The notes below the pieces were generated by a model. That model did no database searches. It was not told where the DNA came from and saw only the letters and a list, made by a program, of their open reading frames with translations. A stretch of 64,000 nucleotides of DNA from Rhizoclosmatium globosum (lineage: Eukaryota > Chytridiomycota > Chytridiomycetes > Chytridiales > Chytriomycetaceae), in assembly GCA_002104985.1 (NCBI GenBank), contig MCGO01000050.1:1-64000 (forward strand), given 5' to 3'. The position numbers and the translations under genes were made by a program. Position 1 is the first letter of the stretch. Each line of letters starts with the position of its first letter. Shown in pieces: positions 45,401-56,686 of the stretch.

Positions 45401-47186
45401 TTCATCATCGTCTTCCACCTCCTCCATCGGCATTGGCATCGTCGCGTCAACCATAAACTTGTTTCGACCCTGATCAGCCGCGTCCACCTCCATCTCATCC
45501 TCTTCGTCATCAGGCATAGCAATCGTCGCCGCAACAGTTTGTTTTTTCAATGGCCGACGAACTTCCTCCTCCTCACTTTCATCAGACGGCATCGCAATAG
45601 TGGCATCCACAACCATTCTCCGCGTCCCACTCTTTTCCGTGACTTCATCGCTTTCACCATTGTCGCCATCTTCGTCAGGCATCGCAACAGTTGCATCGAT
45701 TTGTAGGTTCCTCTTCACAGCACCACCACCACCACCTAGAGCGTCGTCACCGAGAACAGGACTCTCCGCCTGACCATCTTCCTCCTCTCCCTCAGTTTCA
45801 TCAAAAACAAACTCCATAGGCATGGTGGGAGCACACAACAACAAAGACGGACTCTGCACAGCTTCCCCACTTGCACCCCCACCATCATGCTGTTGATCGC
45901 CATTCTCGTCTTCTTCATCGTCCATCGGAACTGTAGGCGCCACGGCAGTGGTGGCAGCATCAGTTTGTCCGTGATTCTGCTTGTTTCCGGCCTCCAATGT
46001 CCGGTCTGAAGCAGGCTCTAACGTCGGATCATCGTCCTCGTCGTCGTCGTTGTACGACTCTAGTAACTGGGTTTCCGCCATGAGAGGAGCGAGACCAATG
46101 GGTCTTCGAAGGTCGTTGAATGGGTTATCATCGTCCTCATTGTCGGACGAGGTCAAGGGCATGAGTTGGGTTGGAGCAATGCCGGGTGGAACGGAAGGGG
46201 TGGGTATGATTTGAGTTGCTATACCAGAGTAGGTGGATGGAGCCGTTGGTGTTGTTGAAGGTAGGAGGGGGAGTGTGGTTGGAACAGACGATGGAGGCGG
46301 GAGAGGAAGTAGATCATGCGTTGAAGTGGAAGCATCGCGGGTTGACGGAGGATCGGTTGAAGTTGAAGTTGATTTTGATTGAGTTTGCGGTGTGGGGAGG
46401 GTGAGTGGTTGGGGTGGAACAGTGTATTCATAGATACAACGAACAGGGCCAAATGAGACGTGGGCACCGTGTAAAAGAGGGTACGGTTTTCTAGGAATCA
46501 GTTCGCATAAACTGTCTGGGCCTAAGGAGGTTCGGTTTGTTGAATGCAAGTCCTGGACAATGTGCAGATATTCTTGGATTTCATCGTCCGGATCTGAGAG
46601 GGGAATGACCTCAATCAGTGCGTGTGTTGACGAGACGCCCTCGTAGGCAAGCAGACACACTGAATCACGCATCAGGTCTTCTGTTGCGCGGCCAAGGACA
46701 GTGTAGCCCTCTGTGATTGGGAGCGTGGCTTCGGTGGTCACCTGCGGGCCTTCGAGGACCCTCAGAGTAGCTACAACCTTGATAAGTTGGTTGGTTGGTT
46801 GGTTGGTTGGTTGGTTGAAGATTTGATTGAGTGGATTAGTTTGGTACTTGAAGTAGGGTAGTCGTAGTCCAAGTAAGTACCTTTGAAGAGCGCCTTGATC
46901 GCCGTTGCGCATTCACAATCTTTGCGACATCAGCGACAACTTGGGCCTTAGCCGCTGCATCGGCGTCATCGTCCTCGTTGTCCTCATCTTCAACCTCACT
47001 TTCGATGTCTGTTTCAATCTCGGTTGCCTTTGCACCAACTCCCCCTCCCACGTGCAAATTAATCTGATTTGTAGTTGGATTGGTTGTTGTTGTTGCTGCT
47101 GTTGTTGCTGCTGTTGTTGAAGTGGGGCCGCCATGGTCCAGGTCCTCGTCGTCGTCCGAATCCGTAATGACTGTTTTCCGACTCAT
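42427..47186 (-). CDS. MDC1-like DNA damage mediator: FHA, ATxxMP acidic repeats, tandem BRCT
   Basis: Exons (minus) 46881-47186, 44625-46777, 43333-44556, 43159-43279, 42942-43110, 42703-42884 and 42427-42660 give 1462 residues. An FHA domain (about 110-230) shows GYTVLGRATEDLM, SSTHALIEV and LHSTNRTSL, the phosphothreonine-binding loop pattern. Residues about 300-600 hold repeated copies of a (D/A)AT(I/V)xMP motif followed by acidic residues (ATVAMPDEDGD, ATIAMPSDESEEEE, ATIAMPDDEEDE, ATMPMPMEEVEDDD and others). Then a Ser/Thr/Pro/Lys-rich linker, and two BRCT domains at the C-terminus: FKVMFTGIDDSEKLK...CSHLVTDKVRRTVKFLSALA...IVSTKWLDHC, and AFLTGFTIYTT...GGTVIVQLVE. FHA plus distal tandem BRCT is the MDC1 layout: a chromatin mediator of the double-strand-break checkpoint. 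The 44557-44624 intron is needed to join the halves; without it this would be two genes. Confidence 0.85.
46787..46817 (+). repeat. (TTGG)n microsatellite in the first MDC1-like intron
   Basis: About 7.75 copies of the 4-bp unit ttgg lie 10 bp inside the intron at 46778-46880, next to the splice acceptor of the minus-strand gene. Simple tandem repeat; likely variable in length between strains. Confidence 0.9.
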
Positions 47187-47310
47187 TTTCCTCTTTCTTC
47201 TTCAACTCCACAATCCACAATCCCACAAAACTCATAACATACTTTGCAATTTATTGTGATTTATTTACTAATGGGAAGGAGGGGCTGGGAGAAGGCTTTC
47301 ATTCAACAAA

Positions 47311-47871
47311 TCAAACAAACTCTTCACCATCAGCATCCAAGAGACTGATGAGTTTAGCATTCGCTTGCTGAGAGTTGTTTGAAGAGTATGCATACGATGC
47401 AGTGATGGAGGTTGCTCCAAGATTCAAAGGCTTGGCTGCTGGTTCTTCGTTGAACGAAAGAACAGTGGCATCATCATCCTCCAAGTCAAGTCTCAAATCC
47501 ATATCATCCACCTCCACTTCTGCATCAACAACGTCGGCATCAACGTCTCTCAATCCGGCTGCCTCCTCATCAAACAAGTATCGCTCTCGAAGGGGGCGGA
47601 ACCCAGCAGCTTGGCGTGGTACCGCTGAAGCTGTTCCCACTCCCCGTCGGTTCCTGCTCCATGTCAGAAAGTCGGCTGTCAGGTCTTGTGCTCGTTCGAG
47701 CCCCATGCGAAGCATTGGTACAGCATTGCGCACCATCCACATCAGGTCTCCTCGCAACTCTTCTCCAAAAGACTCATAGTTGGGATTGTGTTGTCCTTGG
47801 TATTTGCGCTGCCAAAGTACGTATCGAATTCCGATTGCAATTGCGAGCAAAATGAGAATCGTCCAGAACAT
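47311..47871 (-). CDS. Unknown one-TM protein, 186 residues
   Basis: A single ORF beginning with an N-terminal membrane span (MFWTILILLAIAIGIRYVLW) followed by a basic-aromatic patch, then helical soluble sequence (ELRGDLMWMVRNAVPMLRMG) and an acidic second half (VDDMDLRLDLEDDDATVL). The layout suits a signal-anchored protein with its body in the cytosol. I recognise no family. Its stop is 124 bp from the MDC1-like start; both are on the minus strand. Confidence 0.65.
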   Translation of the reverse strand: MFWTILILLAIAIGIRYVLWQRKYQGQHNPNYESFGEELRGDLMWMVRNAVPMLRMGLERAQDLTADFLTWSRNRRGVGTASAVPRQAAGFRPLRERYLFDEEAAGLRDVDADVVDAEVEVDDMDLRLDLEDDDATVLSFNEEPAAKPLNLGATSITASYAYSSNNSQQANAKLISLLDADGEEFV

Positions 47872-48329
47872 GGTGTTTTTGTGGGAGTTTTTTCAAAGGT
47901 GGAGTGAAGGCAAAGCATTTCCCTCTTCTCTTTCGCAGTCAAAGGTCTATTTATCAATCATTCCTTGTATTGGAGATATCTCTTCTTATCAATGCGCATT
48001 TCTTGCTGATTGGGATCACAGTCAATATATTTAACGAAGGAAGACATAACTATTCAAAGATATACCTACTCAATTTGAATAGTTTTTTATATAGTTCTTT
48101 CTGAATTTTTTCACCCATGATCCTGCAACCCACAGCGAAACAGTTATGATCATACAAGATATTTTAGCAATTCAAGGTTGATCCTTTACCGAAACGTATT
48201 ATGTCGCGATAAGGTGGATGCGAACGCTTGGAAAATCCAGACCATTGAAAGGTGGCTGCTGGGCCATCAGCTGGATAGAAATGAGCCCTTGCCCCAAAAA
48301 AAGACTCCAAAACAAACTGAACACCAAAC
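47872..48329. other. Intergenic region, AT-rich
   Basis: These 458 bp lie between divergent genes. The left half is AT-rich with stops in all frames. The right half has open frames that overlap the GATA gene leader but no coding signature. No RNA gene or repeat seen. Confidence 0.5.
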
Positions 48330-49695
48330 ATGCGCAAAGGATCAGCTCGCCGAGCCCCATCATCAACATCATCGTCAACTGCATTCCCCTTGAGCATTGG
48401 AGCCTATTCCATGTCAGGCCCAGGACCCGCGTGTTCCGCATCAGTCCGGACTCAAGCCAGAACAACAACCAACATGTCAGGAACAACAAGCTCAAGCTCA
48501 CCGGCATCTGCGGACGCGATCACCTTCAGCTTCATCTTCTCCAAGCCACTAGCACTGCCCTCGATGCTTGTTCACAGTCTGACAGGGGGATCAGAGCAAA
48601 CTGCGCGTCCAAGCTTGCCTCAACTACCACCCAACCCTTCGAGCCACCCAATGCATTCATCATCATCATCACCCTCTACAGACTCTTGTTTAAATACTGC
48701 AACCCTCGCGTCTATCCTTCCTGCGGTACCAGTCCAGCCACCCGCTGTGCTGCAGGTTCTCACTATGCCACCTGGAGGTTTTGATCTAGCTGTCAAAATA
48801 CATTCATGTCTTGACTCGCAGTTCCTCTCGCCAGTGCGAACATCTTCAACAAAGAGACCTATGCTGTATGTATCTTAAACCCTCTTCGCTTCTTAATCTC
48901 TCTTGTCATTGGTGATGGTGGTATCAGTTTGATCAATCCCGCCTGCTTGGCCACTGAGGCCCCCCTTGATCCAAAAATTTTCTTACCTCACCCCTTCCCA
49001 CCCTTTACCCAATTACTGACAAACAAATATCACACATTAGTCCAACACCTCCACGCAAGACCCGAACAAACTCTCCCTTAAACTCTGACGATGACTCATT
49101 CGATGATGAGCCCATCAAGAAGAAGCAACGCAAATCCGCTTCAATTCCCTTCCCTGTTCTGTCAGCACCATCATCATCTGTCCCATCAACCACAATCCAT
49201 TCCCGACGAACATCTGTCGACTCGCTCTCAGACCTCACAGCTCCAGAATGCCACCGCCTCTCAAGCCCCGAAGAAGACGCTATGAGCACCTTTGAAGAAG
49301 TCTCCAATATAACCACCAAGCAACCCAAAAAGCAAGCCTCCAACAAAAGACAAGTGGACGATGACAGTGAAGGTGACCGCGAGAACTACGAGTCTGCACA
49401 AGCCACGACCTCGAAAAAGTCTGGTGGTGCACAAGCCACACAGAACCAATCACAACATGTGTTTGTGTTGCCTCCGGGAATGAGTCCTGCCAAGCCTGGT
49501 ATCTGTCACTTCTGCAAGTCGTCCAAGACGGGTCAATGGAGACGTGGGCCGGGCGGTATGAGAACGTTGTGTAACGCGTGTGGAATCAATTGGTGCAGGA
49601 AAGTGAGAGCTTATGCCAAGAGTAAGAGTATTAGTGTAGAGGCTGCTGAAGCTGTTGTTGGTGTTGATGAGTCTTGGTTTAGACGTGTGATTTAA
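48330..49695 (+). CDS. GATA-type zinc finger protein
   Basis: Exons 48330-48865 and 49041-49695 give 396 residues. One zinc finger near the C-terminus reads CHFCKSSKTGQWRRGPGGMR then TLCNACGINWCRKVR: the C-x2-C...C-N-A-C pattern of GATA DNA-binding domains, with the conserved W, RRGP-G and LCNACG. A basic tail follows (KVRAYAKSKS). Everything before is Ser/Thr/Pro-rich, with a basic KKKQRKS stretch that may aid nuclear entry. The intron is 175 nt, long for this locus. Likely a transcription regulator binding GATA-core sites; targets unknown. Start at the first in-frame ATG. Confidence 0.88.
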
Positions 49696-49898
49696 CTCTT
49701 CCCTCCCTTAGTCTTTATTTTTTGGCTTTGACTTTGACTTTTTTTCTTATCTTTTCGTCTGTTATTAGTCCCTCTCTCTCTCTTTTTTAGTTGTATTTCC
49801 TATGTTATGTTATTTATTCTACCGCAGAGGGATTTGGTTATGCTTATGGATGGAATGAGGATGAGGACGTATTGTAAGTTATACACTCCAAATAGTAT

Positions 49899-50522
49899 TT
49901 ATTTGTTATCATTCTCTTTTCTTTGTACTGGTAGCGACTTGTGCATGCCATCAACAAGTTGAAGCTCGAATCCACGATACTTCTGCTTCAGCAACGAAAA
50001 TGTCTCTTTCATTGGGCTTTCCTTCTTTCCCCGTGCGGAAGCAAACCCCGCAAACGGTGTTTCAGAGCGAGGAGGTGGATTTAAAATGCATTGATTGTCA
50101 GTATCAATAATTTCACGCGCAACAGGAAGCGGTACTGTGTTTGTTGAACCAATATCCTTCACCACCTCACACACAAAGCCCGAATTCTCTTCTACGAGTT
50201 TCCCACTGTCCCACCGCTTCACAGAACTTTGATGCTGGCAACTCTGATCCACGGCTGAGATTTGAAGGATGGGAGGTTTGATTAAAGGTGAGTGAACAGA
50301 GCTATCAGAATCCGTCGCGTCCACCAGATGGTGACCAGGCAATATATTTAACGATCGGTTTATGAGAGCCTTAACGCACTTTTTCTGGTATTTGATGAAC
50401 TGGGAGGGAGTTGTTGAGAATCTGAGAAATAAGCTCAGTGAATAGTTCATACTTACGACAGCGCGGCCTTGGACAACTTTGAGTTTTCGCCTGTGATCTT
50501 CGATATCGGAGAGGCTGGTCAT
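49899..50522 (-). CDS. Hypothetical protein, gene model uncertain
   Basis: The ORF from the ATG at 50522 reads MTSLSDIEDHRRKLKVVQGR and then 185 more residues to a stop at 49899. The middle has VDATDSDSSVHSPLIKPPIL and the end a conserved-looking RGKKESPMKETFSLLKQKYR. Near 50440 a competing frame reads more like real protein (KYELFTELISQILNNSLPVH), so an intron or other exon choice is likely there. Small, basic, nuclear-like composition, but no family recognised. It starts 194 bp from SDA1, in the opposite direction. Confidence 0.45.
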   Translation of the reverse strand: MTSLSDIEDHRRKLKVVQGRAVVSMNYSLSLFLRFSTTPSQFIKYQKKCVKALINRSLNILPGHHLVDATDSDSSVHSPLIKPPILQISAVDQSCQHQSSVKRWDSGKLVEENSGFVCEVVKDIGSTNTVPLPVAREIIDTDNQCILNPPPRSETPFAGFASARGKKESPMKETFSLLKQKYRGFELQLVDGMHKSLPVQRKENDNK

Positions 50523-50716
50523 TGCTTTTAATGGGGCTGAGGATAACTGACAACTTTCCAAAGAAAAGAAACAAAGTTCTACATTTCTTGTCTGATTCCA
50601 TTAATCCTTTGTATTTTATTCTGAGAAGAAGGGGAAGAAACAACAACACATCTCTTTCTTTTGTTTTTTTTCTTTGTGCCCTTTCACACAAACTTCCACA
50701 AACACATCCCAACCAA

Positions 50717-53653
50717 ATGTCCAAAACAGCACGGAAGGACAACTCGGCAGCCCTTGCCCTCAACCTTCCACAGCTTCAGAACCTTGTCAAACGTGATCCA
50801 TCCAGTTACGTGGACGAGTTCCGACAGCAAGCCCGGCATTGGGAAGCTCAGTTGGGCGTGTTCCGGCTGGATCCAACCAGCCAGAAACAGGAGGATTCGC
50901 TTGCCGAGCTCATCAACTTTTTGGCACAGGTTAGTTAGTGTCCCCTTCATCGCCGTGTTGGGGGTTCTGAACGGGGCTAATGCCTTGTCAAAACTAGACG
51001 GTTGGATGCTTCCAAAAGGAACAAGCTGCCAAAGACTTTCCTGATCAACTCATGAATCTCTTGCAAGGATCAGCGCAGACTTTGAAACCTGATTTGCGTA
51101 GGGCAATGGTGCAAGCCTTGATTCTCTTGCGAAACAAGGAATCCATCTTGATTACAAAGTATGTATTTGCGACCTTTTCTCTACCAATGCAGTGAATTTT
51201 AAACCAAATCTTTTCGTTAGAACAATGCCTCTCTTCTTCTCACTCTTCCGTATCCATGACAAGGACTTGCGTAAATTGCTCCACTCTCATATCGTTTCTG
51301 ATGTCAAGAATGCCAACGTCAAAGCCAAGAACAACAAATTGAACAAAACATTGCAAAACTTTATGTATACCATGTTGAAAGATGATCATGAGGTATATGT
51401 CGTTCCGTGCTTCGGTTTAGCGACTTATTTAAGTGGAATACAATGCTTGTGATGGCGACTGGAACGAAGTATCGTCAAAAAACTGGATTCGTCGAAAAGT
51501 GAATGTTTTCCCGTTTTACCTTTCTCGAAACTCCTAATTCCCGCTCCGTCTTCGCTCACTCTTTGATCCATGAAACTGAATTGATTCCTTTTCCAACCAT
51601 CAGATTGCTGCAAGAAAGTCTCTTGAAGTTATGATTGAGCTGTACACAAAAAACATTTGGAATGACACCAAAACCGTCAACGTTATTGCTGAAGCTTGTT
51701 TCAGCCCTCACCCAAAGATTGCCTCCATTGCTATTCACTTTTTCTTGGGAACTCATGAGAAGAAGGAAGAGGAGGAGGAAGAGGAGCCAGATATTGACGC
51801 GATTCGTCACAGACTTCAAATCAACTCCAAGAAGAAGAGTAAGGCGAATGCAGTCGAAAAAGCTATGGCCAGTATCAAGAGAGTATGTATTTTAAGTGCC
51901 GTATGTCAAGTATTAACAGTGTTTTACGCATAGAAACAAAGGGCCAAAGAGCGTGCCGAAATCTTCAACTTTTCAGCTCTCCATCTCATTCACTCCCCAC
52001 AAGATTTCTCAGACAAGCTCTTTGCAAGATTGAAGCAAATTACTGCCAACTCCAGCACATTCCGTTACGATCTCCGTCTCGCTTTCATCAACTTGATTTC
52101 GCGTTTGATTGGTATCCACAAACTCATCAATCTCGGATTCTGTAAGTATTATCCCCCTTTTTTAAACTAAGGTGACGAATAACATACTGAACCTCTCTCA
52201 ACAAACCAAGACACCTACCTCACCCCATACCTCACCCCTCACCAACGTCAAGTCCCCAAACTCCTCGCCTACATCGCCCAAGCCTCGCACGACCTCGTCC
52301 CCCCCGATGTAATGCAACTCTCCGTCCAACAAATCGCCGACAAATTCATCTGGTCCAACAGCGCAACCGAAGTCGTTGTCGCCGGTCTAAACTCAATCCG
52401 CGAGATCTGCCAGCGATGCCCGCTCGCCATGTCCGAAGACCTCCTCGGGTCCCTGATCGACGACTACAAGAACCACCGCGACAAGGGGTCGTCGATGGCT
52501 GTGCGGTCTTTGCTCTCGTTGTACCGTGAAGTCAACCCGCACATGCTTGCCAAGAAGCATAGAGGAAAGGGGGCGACGATTAATTTGGCAAAGATCCAGG
52601 CTCCTTCGTATGGTTCGCAGAATGTGATGGATATGATTGAGGGTGCTGATTTGCTGATTGAGGAGAAGGAGAAGGAGGAGAGAGGCGAGACTGATGAGAA
52701 TCCTGGAGATGGCTGGGAAGGATGGGAGATTGATAGTGATGGTGCAATTGATGAAGGTGAAGACGATGATGAGGCTGAAAAGAAGAGGAAAGCCAATGCA
52801 AAAGCTATTGTTGAAGTCTTGGATGGAGATGACGATGGTGATGCTGATGAATGGGCTGATGAAGATGAGGATGGTGATGAAGAGGATGGAGAAGGTGAAG
52901 ATGATGACGATGAGGATGGCGAAGGAGAGAATGATGGTACGTCTTGATTCCTTCTTTGTTTGTGGTACTTACTTTCTTTTCGCCATTCATAAGATGACGA
53001 GGAGGAGGAGGAGGAAGAAGAAAAGGAGGCTGTCCCTGAAAAGAAAATGGGTCCAAAGCAACGCAAGCTTATGGAAAAGCAAGCTAGAAAGGATTATGAA
53101 GCCAAACTCGAAGCTTCCCCTGCCAAGAAGCAAAAAGTTATGCAAACCTTGACCGAAACCATTCTGACAGACGAAGACTTTGCCAAAATGCGTGATTTGG
53201 CTGCGACAAGAAAGGCAGAGGTTATGTCCGGAACCAAGAAGACCAGAATTGAGGAGTTGATGGACGAAGATGAAGAGGAGAATGGAGCTGCTGCTGAAAG
53301 GTAAAACTTGACTTTTATCCCTCCCATTTAATTTCCTATATTAATGATTCCATCACAGAGATGTCATTGATCCTCGTCGTATCACTTCTGGAGTCAAGAG
53401 AAAGTCCACCTACCAGGAACGTATTGCCTCGATTGAGGAAGGACGTAAGGACAGAGAAAAGTACGGAAGTATGAGAGGATCCAAGAAGACAGAGGGAAGT
53501 TCGACAACCAACCGTGAGAAGCAGAAGAAGACCAAGAACTTCCAGATGGTTGCCCACAAGAGGTCTGTTGTCAGCAAGGGAAAGAGAAGTTTGAAGGAGA
53601 AGCAGAAGGTACTCCGAGCCCATATTACAAAGCAAAAGAAAAAGGGGCACTAA
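50717..53653 (+). CDS. SDA1: SDA1, 60S ribosome biogenesis and nuclear export factor
   Basis: Exons 50717-50929, 50998-51158, 51221-51392, 51604-51882, 51934-52141, 52211-52936, 52994-53300 and 53359-53653 give 786 residues. Family marks: [57 protein letters not shown]-type [72 protein letters not shown] and the basic end [23 protein letters not shown]1 acts in the nucleolus on pre-60S particles. A long acidic tract (about 500-600, encoded by GA-rich DNA at 52680-53040) spans an exon junction. Start chosen at the first ATG, matching the family N-terminus. Confidence 0.96.
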
Positions 53654-53776
53654 ACTGGGAGTTGATATTTTTAAAATTTGGTAAAAGAAGCCAATACTAC
53701 TTTGTTGTTACTTTCTTTGTTTGCATTTTGTGAAGGCCAAGCAAAAACTCATCTTGTGAAACAAAGCAACGATCGA

Positions 53777-54883
53777 ATGGACAGCATCGACCGATCAACC
53801 TGGCGGTATGTGAATTCAAGTGCAGACAAGGACAAGGACATTGACGAGCTCCTCGACACGCTTGACCTTCGATGCACAATCTGCACGGATGGCTTCATAT
53901 CGCCGGCCACACTTCCCGGCTGCGGACACACGTTCTGCAGCTCGTGTCTCTCTGTGTGGATCAGCAACTCAAACACGTGTCCACTCGACCGCAGAGCACT
54001 TGGACCAGCAGAGCATCCACAACCCGCACGTGCCATCCAAGACACGCTCAACTGGCTCAACATCGAGTGCGAGTGCGGCTTCGAGGGCATCCTCAAAGAC
54101 CACTCAAATTGCTGTCCGCTTCTCAAGTGCGACTGGCTCAACTGCAACTACTTTGCAACGGAACGCACGGCCTGGTTTCAACACAAGAAACAGTGTCCTC
54201 ACCGCGAAACATTCTGTTCAACCTGTTTCCCAACACACTTGGACCCGCTTCTCCCTCCCTCAACAGAATTACTTGCACATCGCCGCGAATGCATACTCGA
54301 AACCCCGCTCTTGGAATGGAGCCCCACTCTTTCATTCGGGTCTCAACCCGGTCGCGTATTCCGCGAAGTCCATCGATACTCGGCAGACATGCTTCAATAC
54401 CGCCACTTGCCCGAAGCAGATCGCCCAACAATCGTATATTCAGGAATGCAAATCGCTCAGGAAATCACTTCCTTCCAGTGCCGCTACTTTTTCCACTCTT
54501 ACCGTCATTGCCAGCATTTGTTCCATCCGTCCTTGAACCTGCCGCACTATGCGTTTTGCAGTGAGAATTCCTATGTGTGTTTCCTGTTTGAGGAAAATAT
54601 GGGGCTCCGGCTTGTGTCGATTCGGCTTTGGCCTCGACATTATCAGTTACAAAAAAGACTCGATGATGCTGTCAGAGCTTTCTCGCAGCAAGCAGATATA
54701 CCCGAAACTGAACCAGTGTCATTCAAGGTTTCTGAACGACGACCCGAGACTGTGGTGGTGGTGGGCCGGAACCATGAAGAGGGCGGCGAGAATGAAATCA
54801 ATATTGAATTCATCGACCGTCGATTCCCTCCAGCTGGTGGCCCGCGTGCTCACAATCAGTTGTTGGAGTTTGTTGGACTTTAA
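53777..54883 (+). CDS. RING finger protein with TRAF-like Cys region
   Basis: A single exon of 368 residues. The RING is at about 32-72: CTICTDGFISPATLPGCGHT then FCSSCLSVWI...CPLDRRAL. A Cys/His-rich stretch follows (IECECGFEG, HSNCCPLLKCDWLNCNY, FQHKKQCPHRETFC), resembling TRAF-type zinc fingers. The rest, from RVFREVHRYSADMLQYRHLP onward, is conserved-looking but not assigned. A RING-TRAF architecture suggests an E3 ubiquitin ligase acting in signalling; substrate unknown. The frame is open upstream to 53678 without another ATG. It is 123 bp downstream of SDA1. Confidence 0.8.
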   Translation: MDSIDRSTWRYVNSSADKDKDIDELLDTLDLRCTICTDGFISPATLPGCGHTFCSSCLSVWISNSNTCPLDRRALGPAEHPQPARAIQDTLNWLNIECECGFEGILKDHSNCCPLLKCDWLNCNYFATERTAWFQHKKQCPHRETFCSTCFPTHLDPLLPPSTELLAHRRECILETPLLEWSPTLSFGSQPGRVFREVHRYSADMLQYRHLPEADRPTIVYSGMQIAQEITSFQCRYFFHSYRHCQHLFHPSLNLPHYAFCSENSYVCFLFEENMGLRLVSIRLWPRHYQLQKRLDDAVRAFSQQADIPETEPVSFKVSERRPETVVVVGRNHEEGGENEINIEFIDRRFPPAGGPRAHNQLLEFVGL

Positions 54884-54988
54884 CCGACCTTCCTGTGAGA
54901 TAGAATAAAGTATGAGGACCAAAAACAATGCTTTATATCAAAAATCAGAAGAGAGAAGTGTAGAAATGTAATGTTGAATAAACGCAAT

Positions 54989-56653
54989 TTAGAGGGAGAG
55001 GAAGAAAGCTCCCAACGCCATAACGATACCAGTAACACTGGCAGTAGAGACAGCTCCACTGGTAGTTTTTGTAATAGTTGCATTACCCACTACATTCGCA
55101 AACGCCAAAAACGTCATGTTTTGAACATCCTTAGCGAATCCTTGCACAACATCATTGTCCAATGCCGCAAACGAAGGTCCGCCCTGAGTGTCTGGCGCCG
55201 CCCCAAACATTGTAAAATCTCTCCAAGTAGCCTCTTCAGCCTTGATAAACTCAAAAGTAGAAGCAGCCTTAATTTGAGGATACTTTGCCAAAAACTCTGT
55301 GTTCAAGAACGACCTCCACCACGCCTGCTTGATTTGCAAACGAGTGAAAGTATCTACCGTGTCCGGCACGGGGGTTGGTTTACCTACAGGGTCCTTCCAT
55401 GCAAAGTGATATGTGGCAGCAGTCTCAGAAATGATCATTGGCTTTCCACCTTTAGAGAGCACAGCACCGGTGAGTGGGTCCTTGACTCCCGTGGGCGATG
55501 AAAAGTATGTGTACAATGGAGCGTACCCGTAATCGTTTCCTTGTGCCGGGAACCCGTTCAAGAACTTTTCGAATTTGCTGGAGTCTGGGATCACATTATC
55601 AATCCAAGAGGCAAAGTTGTCGTTGTAGACGCTTCCGTAGTGGTAAATAGAGATTCCAACCCAATCAACGTAGTCGTCTCCAGGGTAGAAAGGTGTGTAT
55701 GGGTCGTCGAGTTTGTCATAGACTCCGTCACCGTTTGTGTCGAGGGCTTTGAAGTTTGCAAGGGACTTGGCGTCGGTTGCACTGACGTTGAATGAGAACT
55801 CTTGTTTCAGGAATGGGTAGCCGTTTCCTGAGTTGGGGGACCAGATAAAGGCAACTTTGCTGGCGTTGGGGCCGAGGGCGTTGCGCCAGTAAGTGACAAA
55901 CTTTCTCCATGCATTGACGAAACCAATTGGGTCCTGGCCGTACTGGAACCATGATCCTGTTTAACGGGAGAGGCGAGGGGGGAAATGAATGGGTGAGACA
56001 CAATGCACAGACACAAGCTTTCCTCAATACCATTCATTTCGGATGCAAAGCGGAAGAAGACTTGGTGTCCGTCATTGACAAGGTTGTTCAAGCCAGTAGC
56101 CATGTCCGCAAGCTGTTTCTCTGGAGGCGGGGGAGGGACATGATGTTCAATTGGATGTTATTGATAAGCACCCTGCAGCACTCACCAGTGATTGCATCAA
56201 AGCCGCCGAAAGGATAGACAGTAAGCATAGCAAATGCATCTGTCTTTGTGTCCTTGAGCTGCTGGCGGAACTGGGGGAGGACGACTTCGGGGGCAGTCCA
56301 CCTGAAATCGATTTGGGGGGAAAGGGAAGGCAATCAAAAGGGGGGTTCAAACAGGAAGCAAGAGGCAACGCACCACTTGACACCGCTCATGTCAATGTCT
56401 GTTTGGAAGAAAGAGAGAGGCTTGTAGTTGAATCGCTGGTTGATGGCATTTGGCGTGTCTGAGTTGTTCCTGTCATACCAGGCACCCCTATTTGATGTTG
56501 AAAGGGTAAGCAAGTGCATTCGGTCCCAGTCCTAGTCCTAGTCCTAGTCCTAGTAATAGCTAGTACTCACAGGAAGATCTTGCCATCCGCTGGCTCAAGA
56601 GGCGCCGCTGCCTGGACAAGGGCTGCTGCAACAGCAATGACTGACCAGAGCAT
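54989..56653 (-). CDS. Secreted GH26-like glycoside hydrolase with GPI-anchor signal
   Basis: Exons (minus) 56571-56653, 56374-56487, 56186-56301, 56031-56120 and 54989-55956 give 456 residues. It has a signal peptide (MLWSVIAVAAALVQAAAP), then GAWYDRNNSD, an FQTDIDMSGVKWW strand, and VFFRFASEMNGSWFQYGQDP, where the Glu in SEMNG is the expected acid/base. AFIWSPNSGNGYPF, the DDYVDWVGISIYHYG motif and MIISETAATYH, whose Glu is the expected nucleophile, follow. This is the clan GH-A fold of GH26, which includes beta-mannanases and related glucanases. The C-terminus (TKTTSGAVSTASVTGIVMAL...) is a GPI-anchor signal, so the enzyme is likely held at the cell surface or wall. Intron 1 contains cctagt tandem units. 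Its ATG is 33 bp from the divergent receptor gene. Substrate not assignable by eye. Confidence 0.85.
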
Positions 56654-56686
56654 TTTTGGAAATTTTTTTGTAAAAGTTCAAATCGG

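Noticed and set aside
43714..45473. Long plus-strand ORFs opposite the MDC1-like gene
   Set aside because: They are Ser/Val-rich mirror frames of an acidic, low-complexity coding region with no motif of their own.
52464..53066. 200-codon minus-strand ORF rich in Ser
   Set aside because: Shadow of the acidic tract of SDA1 (GAx codons read as TCx on the other strand).
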